Source of the DNA: Bacteroides sp.
GTDB lineage: Bacteria > Bacteroidota > Bacteroidia > Bacteroidales > Bacteroidaceae
Assembly: GCF_028690125.1 (NCBI RefSeq)
Contig: NZ_JAQVBV010000001.1
Span: 124,001-188,000, forward strand
Direction: 5' to 3'
Length of the DNA: 64,000 nt
Both the position numbers and the translations under genes were made by a program. Of this stretch, positions 58,267 to 64,000 are shown in pieces. The notes under the pieces were generated by a model, which was not told the DNA's origin, did no database searches, and was given only the letters and a program-made list of their open reading frames with translations. Numbering within the stretch: the first letter of the stretch is position 1; each line of letters opens with the position of its first letter.

Positions 58267-58890
58267 ATGAAAACAGCTTATTTATCTTCCGCCTATCTGG
58301 CTCCTGTAGAATATTACACTAAATTAGCAACATACGATAAAATCTATGTAGAGCAGTATGACCATTACATGAAACAGACTTATCGAAACCGGTGCACCAT
58401 TGCCGGACCTGACGGTGAGTTGGCACTCTCCATCCCTACTGTGAAACCGGATACCTTGAAATGTCCTATGAAGGACATTCGTATCTCCGATCATGGCAAC
58501 TGGAGACATCTTCATTGGAATGCAATCGAATCTGCTTACAACAGTACTCCTTTTTTTGAATATTACAAGGATGATTTCCGCCCTTTCTACGAAAAGAAAT
58601 ATGAGTTCTTAACCGATTTCAACGAAGAATTATGCAACTTAGTTTGTGAACTGATAGATATCCACCCGGTAATTGAACGTACCTGGGACTATAAAATGGA
58701 ATTCAGCCCCAAAGAAACAGATTTCCGAGAACTTATTCATCCAAAGAAGGACTTCCGTACAGCTGATCCAGAATTTATTCCAGAGCCTTATTATCAGATT
58801 TTCGAATCCAAACTGGGTTTTCTACCTAATTTAAGCATCATAGACTTGCTTTTTAATATGGGTCCCGAGAGTCTGTTAGTACTAAAATAA
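58267..58890 (+). CDS. WbqC family protein
   Basis: A 207-residue cytosolic protein of the WbqC family, named from O-antigen clusters and of unsettled function. The start A-Y-L-S-S-A-Y-L-A-P-V-E-Y-Y, H-L-H-W-N-A-I-E-S-A-Y and F-F-E-Y-Y-K-D-D-F match the family core. It follows the C10 protease by 1 bp, so it should be co-transcribed with the lepB group. In Bacteroidetes WbqC next to LepB genes is common. Confidence 0.88.
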   Translation: MKTAYLSSAYLAPVEYYTKLATYDKIYVEQYDHYMKQTYRNRCTIAGPDGELALSIPTVKPDTLKCPMKDIRISDHGNWRHLHWNAIESAYNSTPFFEYYKDDFRPFYEKKYEFLTDFNEELCNLVCELIDIHPVIERTWDYKMEFSPKETDFRELIHPKKDFRTADPEFIPEPYYQIFESKLGFLPNLSIIDLLFNMGPESLLVLK

Positions 58891-58970
58891 ATTCTAACAT
58901 ACTAACTCAAAAACACTTCTATATACCTAGAAAACATTAAATACTTATTCATAATTAGGATCTATTATTT

Positions 58971-59195
58971 TTAAAACCAATAGTTTGATCCATTGAAACT
59001 ATAAATTACCGATTTTATAAAGTCAGTCGGATGATAATATGACCCCAATTGCTCAATTCTCAGTAAATACTCACTCCCAGGCATTGCTTTACCAACTAAT
59101 AAAAGGTCTTGTGCGGGCGTATATGTAAATTCACCCTTTTGTTGCTGTCCAAATAACATAAAAGGAAGCATCAGAAATAAAGAAAGAAATTTCAT
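58971..59195 (-). CDS. Small secreted protein, unrecognised
   Basis: A 74-residue protein: signal peptide ending at L-F-G-Q (about 17), then a short mature part with F-T-Y-T-P-A-Q and a Tyr/Phe-rich end (S-F-N-G-S-N-Y-W-F). No known family. Its upstream DNA carries a run of nine C (minus strand) 14 bp before the ATG, so its expression might vary by slippage. Confidence 0.5.
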   Translation of the reverse strand: MKFLSLFLMLPFMLFGQQQKGEFTYTPAQDLLLVGKAMPGSEYLLRIEQLGSYYHPTDFIKSVIYSFNGSNYWF

Positions 59196-59208
59196 GTTAA
59201 GTTTTTCA

Positions 59209-59217
59209 GGGGGGGGG
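59209..59217. repeat. Homopolymer of nine G (C on the minus strand)
   Basis: Nine consecutive G in an AT-rich gap, 14 bp upstream of a small minus-strand gene. Such tracts change length during replication. Confidence 0.8.
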
Positions 59218-59292
59218 TATATAAAATTAAATAGTTATCAAGATCATTTTAGCAGTTTAGAAAGTTTGTCATTCATTGATAACAGTACAAAG

Positions 59293-60513
59293 TTACCGAT
59301 AAATCAGTGTAGACAAATATTCTTCTGCAAACATTTCATTGGCCACTTCTAGCAGTTGTTCCGAAGTCAGTTCTTCAATACGTTTAAAGACAAGCTCGGA
59401 AGATTCATATTTATGATAATGCAGGAATGTTTTCGCCATACCCAGTGCATTGTTTTCAAAATTGTCCGAAGCTACTCCGATTTGTCCGATCAGTTGTTTC
59501 TTGGCAGCCACGAGCTGAGAGGAAGTCATCTTAACGTCCCGCATTCGTTTCAATTCTTTATAAGTGAGCCTCATGCAAGTATCCATATCCTCGATATCCG
59601 TTCCGAAGTAAATACAAAAAGCACCTGTATCGGTGTAGGACGTCAGATTCGATTCTACATTATACACCAATCCGCGACGTTCGCGGAGCGATACATTCAA
59701 CCGACTATTCATTCCGGGACCTCCCAGAATATTATTCAGCAGATAAAGAGCTGTCCGCCTATCATCATAGGCATTATATCCACGACTTCCGATCATCACA
59801 TGAGCCTGATGCGTATCCTTAGACACAACCAAACGCTCCGAAACATAAAAAGGAGGAACAATCCGCCGGTTATCCACTGTCACCGCAGGAATATCAGATA
59901 CATACTTCTCTACCAGTCGAATGATTTTTTTAAAGTCATATTGTCCCTGAACAAAAAAGACCATATTACCGGGTTGGTAAAATCGGCGGGTAAATGAAAA
60001 AACATCTTCTGTACGGAAACTACGAAGCAAGTCCGGTTTACCCAAAATATTCCTTCCCAAAGGATGATCGCGGAAAATCATATCCTCGAAATCATCGAAA
60101 ATGAGCTCAGACGGATTGTCTTCATACGACTGTATCTCGTCAATAATCACCTCCGTCTCTTTTTCTATCTCATGTTGGGGAAAAGTGGAGTGGAATACAA
60201 TATCTCCCAACAGTTCAAGTGCACGTTCCAAATGTTCGGTCAGGAAAGCGGCGTAAACCATCGTTTCTTCCTTATTGGTGTAAGCATTTAAATCGCCTCC
60301 CACATTCTCCATCCGGTTCAAGATGTGCCATGCTTTCCGTTTCCCGGTTCCCTTAAAAATGAGATGTTCCACAAAATGCGCCATTCCTTGCTCATTCTCA
60401 GCCTCATCACGTGTTCCTGCATCAATAGCGAAACCACAATAAGAGACTTTTGAAAGGGTCGGTTCATGAATGATGCGCAGACCATTTTGCAATGTATATT
60501 CGTTATATTGCAT
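59293..60513 (-). CDS. M16 zinc metallopeptidase
   Basis: A 406-residue insulinase-like peptidase. The inverted zinc motif H-F-V-E-H (about 59-63) and the third ligand Glu in E-T-E-V-I-I-D-E-I are intact, and the R/Y pair of the C-terminal half is visible (R-R-G-L-V-Y). The start A-I-D-A-G-T-R-D-E supports ATG 60513 rather than the upstream 60555. No signal peptide: probably cytosolic or processing type. Divergent from the LOG gene. Confidence 0.9.
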   Translation of the reverse strand: MQYNEYTLQNGLRIIHEPTLSKVSYCGFAIDAGTRDEAENEQGMAHFVEHLIFKGTGKRKAWHILNRMENVGGDLNAYTNKEETMVYAAFLTEHLERALELLGDIVFHSTFPQHEIEKETEVIIDEIQSYEDNPSELIFDDFEDMIFRDHPLGRNILGKPDLLRSFRTEDVFSFTRRFYQPGNMVFFVQGQYDFKKIIRLVEKYVSDIPAVTVDNRRIVPPFYVSERLVVSKDTHQAHVMIGSRGYNAYDDRRTALYLLNNILGGPGMNSRLNVSLRERRGLVYNVESNLTSYTDTGAFCIYFGTDIEDMDTCMRLTYKELKRMRDVKMTSSQLVAAKKQLIGQIGVASDNFENNALGMAKTFLHYHKYESSELVFKRIEELTSEQLLEVANEMFAEEYLSTLIYR

Positions 60514-60544
60514 TGTTTTCTTCTTCCTTATTGAATTAATACCG

Positions 60545-60552
60545 CAAAAATA
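60545..60552 (-). promoter_or_regulatory. -7 promoter element of the M16 peptidase
   Basis: Minus-strand TATTTTTG fits TAnnTTTG, 32 bp before the start. Confidence 0.5.
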
Positions 60553-60618
60553 CAATAAAACTTATTGTCGTTTATAGAAAATTGCAGATATTTGTGGACT
60601 ATAACAGTAACAACGTGT

Positions 60619-61152
60619 ATGAAAAAGATAGGAATTTTCTGCTCCGCCTCTGAAAACATTGACAAAATGTATTTCGACAGTGCCCGTCAAATAGGGAAAT
60701 GGATAGGAGAAACTAACAAAACGTTGATTTACGGAGGTGCAAATCTTGGACTAATGGAATGTATTGCACATACAGTCAAAGAATACGGAGGAACTGTGAC
60801 TGGCGTCGTACCCTCCAAACTTGAAGAGAATGGAAAAGTGAGCAAATACCTTGATAAGATTATTCGCACACAGAATCTGAGTGACCGTAAGGACATCATG
60901 ACAGAAGAATCGGACATATTGATCGCTTTACCCGGAGGAGTAGGAACACTCGATGAGGTTTTTCATGTAATAGCCTCAGCTTCTATCGGATACCACCATA
61001 AAAAAGTAATCTTCTACAATAAATACGGATTTTACGATGAGCTACTGAAAACACTTCAAACATTAGAAGAAAAAGGATTTGCCCGCCTGCCTTTTTCAAC
61101 TTATTATGAAGTTGCCAACACACTGGATGAATTAAAAGAAAAAACAAAATAA
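60619..61152 (+). CDS. LOG family protein (cytokinin riboside 5'-monophosphate phosphoribohydrolase-like)
   Basis: A 177-residue Rossmann-like hydrolase that cleaves the ribose-phosphate from nucleotide monophosphates. The G-G-A-N-L-G-L-M and P-G-G-V-G-T-L-D-E motifs (phosphate and catalytic Glu) are intact. In bacteria it may salvage AMP-like or cytokinin-type nucleotides. ATG 60619 fits the family start K-K-I-G-I-F-C. It is 53 bp before the SIS gene and probably on one transcript. Confidence 0.9.
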   Translation: MKKIGIFCSASENIDKMYFDSARQIGKWIGETNKTLIYGGANLGLMECIAHTVKEYGGTVTGVVPSKLEENGKVSKYLDKIIRTQNLSDRKDIMTEESDILIALPGGVGTLDEVFHVIASASIGYHHKKVIFYNKYGFYDELLKTLQTLEEKGFARLPFSTYYEVANTLDELKEKTK

Positions 61153-61205
61153 CGTGTCCACAGTCGGTAGACAATATACGGACACACTCAAGCACCCAAA
61201 AAATT

Positions 61206-61811
61206 ATGATTGATTCTATAAAACAACTTTTGCAGCAGGAAGCACAAGCCGTGCTAAATATCCCGGTTACGGACGCTTACGAAAAAGCTGTAGACCTGAT
61301 AGTTGAACAAATCTACCAAAAGAAAGGGAAACTAGTTACTTCCGGTATGGGAAAAGCCGGTCAGATTGCAATGAATATCGCTACAACATTCTGTTCTACA
61401 GGAGTCCCTTCGGTATTTCTGCATCCCAGCGAAGCACAACACGGTGATCTGGGTATTTTGCAGGAGAACGATTTGCTTCTGTTAATATCTAATTCAGGCA
61501 AGACAAGAGAAATTGTCGAACTGACTCGATTGGCTCACAATCTGAATCCCAAATTGAAGTTTATCGTCATCACAGGAAATCCTGAAAGCCCGCTTGCAGA
61601 TGAATCTGATGTTTGCCTGAGCACCGGACATCCTGCAGAAGTTTGTACACTTGGCATGACTCCTACTACATCGACTACTGCAATGACTGTTATTGGCGAT
61701 ATATTGGTAGTACAAACCATGAAGAAGACTAAATTCACTATTGAAGAATATTCCAAACGTCATCATGGCGGCTATTTAGGAGAAAAATCAAGGTCATTAT
61801 GCGAAAAGTAG
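61206..61811 (+). CDS. SIS-domain sugar-phosphate isomerase (KpsF/GutQ-like, no CBS)
   Basis: A 201-residue single SIS domain similar to arabinose-5-phosphate isomerase, which feeds Kdo synthesis, but lacking the C-terminal CBS pair. S-G-M-G-K-A-G-Q, S-E-A-Q-H-G-D-L-G and L-I-S-N-S-G-K-T-R-E form the sugar-phosphate site. It could supply Kdo or another sugar. Overlaps the PfkB-kinase start by 13 bp, so the two act together. Confidence 0.85.
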   Translation: MIDSIKQLLQQEAQAVLNIPVTDAYEKAVDLIVEQIYQKKGKLVTSGMGKAGQIAMNIATTFCSTGVPSVFLHPSEAQHGDLGILQENDLLLLISNSGKTREIVELTRLAHNLNPKLKFIVITGNPESPLADESDVCLSTGHPAEVCTLGMTPTTSTTAMTVIGDILVVQTMKKTKFTIEEYSKRHHGGYLGEKSRSLCEK

Positions 61812-62719
61812 TAGGTATCGGAGAAACAATCCTCGATATCATCTTTCGGGGTGAACAGCCTTCTGCTGCCGTACCGGGAGGCTCTGTATTCAACGGCATC
61901 GTATCTTTAGGACGGATGGGCGTCAATGTTTCTTTTATCAGTGAGACAGGCAACGACCATGTAGGTAATATTATCCTGCAATTTATGCGCGACAACCATA
62001 TACCGACAGATCATGTCAGCGTATTTCCGGATGGAAAATCACCAGTTTCTCTTGCCTTCCTCAACGAACAAAGCGATGCTGAATATATCTTTTACAAGGA
62101 TTATCCCAAGCAACGTCTAGATGTATTATTTCCTAAGCTGCAAGAAGATGACATTGTAGTAGTCGGGTCTTATTATGCATTAAATCCGGTACTGCGGGAT
62201 AAGATTTTGGAATTACTCGACCAAGCACGTGAAAAGAAGGCAATTATTTATTATGATCCCAACTTCCGTTCTTCGCATAAGAATGAAGCGATGAAACTGG
62301 CCTCAACTATCATCGAGAATTTGGAATATGCAGACATTGTACGTGGTTCGACAGAAGATTTCTTGTATATGTACGGCATGCAAGATGCAGACAAGATATA
62401 CAAAGATAAAATCAAATTCTATTGTCCACGGTTCATTTGTACCGCAGGAGCCGAAAAGGTAGTGCTACGTACAGGAACCATCAGCAAAGAATATACAGTA
62501 GAACCATTGAAAGCTGTGAGCACCATCGGAGCCGGAGATAATTTCAATGCAGGAATCATATACGGATTACTTAAATATGACGTGCGATATCGTGACCTGA
62601 ACAATCTGAATGAGGAAACGTGGGACAAAGTGATTCAATGCGGAAAAGACTTTTCGGCAGAAGTTTGCTGCAGTTTCAACAATTCAATATCAAAGGAGTT
62701 CGCAATAAATTATAAATAA
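61799..62719 (+). CDS. PfkB family carbohydrate kinase
   Basis: A 306-residue ribokinase-type enzyme phosphorylating a sugar or nucleoside. The N-terminal P-G-G-S-V-F-N-G binds substrate, and the C-terminal G-A-G-D-N-F-N-A-G signature holds the catalytic Asp. It overlaps the SIS isomerase, so a joint sugar route is likely. Substrate unknown; fructose or a pentose is possible. Terminator at 62770-62819. Confidence 0.9.
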   Translation: MRKVVGIGETILDIIFRGEQPSAAVPGGSVFNGIVSLGRMGVNVSFISETGNDHVGNIILQFMRDNHIPTDHVSVFPDGKSPVSLAFLNEQSDAEYIFYKDYPKQRLDVLFPKLQEDDIVVVGSYYALNPVLRDKILELLDQAREKKAIIYYDPNFRSSHKNEAMKLASTIIENLEYADIVRGSTEDFLYMYGMQDADKIYKDKIKFYCPRFICTAGAEKVVLRTGTISKEYTVEPLKAVSTIGAGDNFNAGIIYGLLKYDVRYRDLNNLNEETWDKVIQCGKDFSAEVCCSFNNSISKEFAINYK

Positions 62720-62769
62720 GGCTGAAAATTAATTTTCTCAGGCGTTCCTACAGATCAGAACAGTATAAA

Positions 62770-62819
62770 AGTCCATATCAAATTACTATATAATATTCAA
62801 TTTGGTATGGACTGTTTTT
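62770..62819 (+). terminator. Intrinsic terminator of the SIS-kinase transcript
   Basis: AGTCCATATCAAATT (62770-62784) pairs with AATTTGGTATGGACT (62799-62813) with one G-U, followed by GTTTTTATTATT. Confidence 0.75.
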
Positions 62820-62936
62820 ATTATTACCACCAAGTTATAATTTCCTATTGAAGTGGTAATCTTATAAACTTCTCTTAAATTACTATTAACTTTGGCTAAT
62901 TATCGCAAAGGAATTATCAAATCTGTGTGTAATTTC

Positions 62937-62944
62937 TATCTTTG
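62937..62944 (+). promoter_or_regulatory. -7 promoter element of the phosphatase gene
   Basis: TATCTTTG, exact match, 26 bp before ATG 62970. Confidence 0.55.
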
Positions 62945-62969
62945 CATAATAGATATAAGACTAAATACT

Positions 62970-64000
62970 ATGTACAAAAACCTGTTAAGCTGGCTCACAA
63001 TTTTGTTAGTGCTTCCTTCCTGCACTAATACCCATCCCAATATATCAGTAGTATGCGAAGAAAACAATATAGGAAATTGTATCATCAAATGGGAAATAAA
63101 TCCAGCAATCAACGGACAGGTAAAAGTATATGCTTCCACCTCTCCCGACCTGATTCCTGAAAACTCCGCTGTAGGAATGGCTAATATTTCCGATGGTAAA
63201 ATGACCATTATTACGGAAGATCCTTCACAACGCTATTATTTTTTGATAGTATTCAACAATAAATACCGGATTGAAGTAGCAACCCGCAATATCAATATAC
63301 ATGACATTCAAAATTTCCGTGACTTAGGAGGATATAAATCATCCGAAACAGGAGGAAAAGTACGTTGGGGAATGATCTACCGATCAGCACAGATTGACAG
63401 CATCCCGCCTTGTTCTCGCCAAGAATTGGCAAACATAGGGATTCGTACTATCATCGACCTTCGGTCGGAGCAGGAATACCACAATTCTCCACAACTCAAT
63501 GATAAAAGATTTAAAATGTTACACATTCCTATTTATACAAAAAACATAGAAAGCATACTCCAAGAAATTCAAAAAAGAAAAATAGAAACAGATACGGTTT
63601 ACCGATTAATAGAGCAAATAAACCGTGATTTAGTAACCAATTACCAACCTGAGTTTAAGCAGATATTCACCTGTTTGCTTGATCCTGCACGTTACCCGAT
63701 AGTCATTCATTGTACATCAGGCAATGGACGTACGGGAATTGTTTCCGCTCTGTTATTAGCTGCTCTAGGAGTCAATGAAGATATCATCATGAAAGATTAT
63801 CGCCTCAGTAATGACTATTTCAATATCCCCAAAGCCTCTAAGTACGCTTACAATCTACCGGCTAATTCACAAGAAGCCATTACTACAATTTATTCGGCCA
63901 AAGAAGATTTTTTGAATGCTGCCAAAGAACAAATAGAAATGGAATATGGTGACATACAAGCCTACCTTAAGAAAGGAATAGGACTCTCTGCCGAAGAAAT
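62970..64000 (+). CDS. Tyrosine-protein phosphatase-type lipoprotein, 3' end cut by the window
   Basis: The frame runs from ATG 62970 past the window end (at least 343 residues). A lipobox L-P-S-C (Cys18) suggests an envelope lipoprotein. The N-terminal 100 residues form a beta-rich (fibronectin-like) region; then N-F-R-D-L-G-G-Y and the P-loop H-C-T-S-G-N-G-R-T-G (nucleophile C248, Arg254) define the Y_phosphatase3 family, which acts on tyrosine or phospholipid phosphates. It would work in the periplasm or on the surface. No stop was seen. Confidence 0.87.
   Translation, partial: MYKNLLSWLTILLVLPSCTNTHPNISVVCEENNIGNCIIKWEINPAINGQVKVYASTSPDLIPENSAVGMANISDGKMTIITEDPSQRYYFLIVFNNKYRIEVATRNINIHDIQNFRDLGGYKSSETGGKVRWGMIYRSAQIDSIPPCSRQELANIGIRTIIDLRSEQEYHNSPQLNDKRFKMLHIPIYTKNIESILQEIQKRKIETDTVYRLIEQINRDLVTNYQPEFKQIFTCLLDPARYPIVIHCTSGNGRTGIVSALLLAALGVNEDIIMKDYRLSNDYFNIPKASKYAYNLPANSQEAITTIYSAKEDFLNAAKEQIEMEYGDIQAYLKKGIGLSAEE

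Overview
The window looks like chromosomal DNA of a gut Bacteroides, close to the B. thetaiotaomicron/ovatus group. This rests on AT-rich intergenic DNA, repeated TAnnTTTG -7 promoter elements, almost no Shine-Dalgarno sites, and typical Bacteroidales families: DUF4254, DUF4348, DUF2851, DUF6377, DUF3108, C10 protease, SusD remnant and 'smalltalk' peptide. No rRNA, tRNA, CRISPR array, intact IS or integrase was seen. The species cannot be fixed from the sequence alone.

Layout. 1-4790: end of a lipopolysaccharide/LOS glycan cluster (GT4, GT25, LPS-kinase-like, GT90, GT9 heptosyltransferase-like, DUF4254). 4877-19277: housekeeping genes (pdxB, purN, acpP-fabF-rnc, pfkA, GH3-family ligase, mnmA, SNF2 helicase, HAD phosphatase, cysS). 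It is interrupted at 11.9-12.46 kb by a gene-free island with a perfect 31-bp hairpin and a 22-bp tandem repeat. 19405-26107: a gene remnant, then two Gfo/Idh/MocA dehydrogenases and two DUF1080 (3-keto-disaccharide hydrolase) proteins, with a convergent DUF6377 membrane regulator; this looks like an oxidative sugar-cleavage pathway. 26308-33004: thioesterase, DUF3108, an Ig-like lipoprotein and a GH2 beta-galactosidase. 33187-39782: RND efflux operon (adaptor, pump, outer-membrane factor) ending in a divergent LpxA paralogue.

39892-50504: CBM9-like protein, Dus, a small lipoprotein and a DcaP-like porin. A decayed polysaccharide-utilization locus follows (broken susD, broken GH43, intact six-hairpin glycosidase). 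Next is a decayed DUF4373/amidase module with an intact smalltalk ORF, then a LexA/CI-like S24 regulator. 50890-64000: DUF4348, DUF2851, dapB, a tandem signal peptidase I pair whose second member lacks both catalytic residues, a C10 protease with leucine-rich repeats, WbqC, a small secreted protein behind a C9 tract, an M16 peptidase, a LOG-family hydrolase, SIS isomerase, PfkB kinase and a 3'-truncated lipoprotein phosphatase.

Most interesting: the catalytically dead LepB paralogue beside an active one, the hairpin/22-bp repeat island, the 3-keto-sugar operon, the LpxA paralogue in an efflux operon, and the C9 tract upstream of a small secreted protein.
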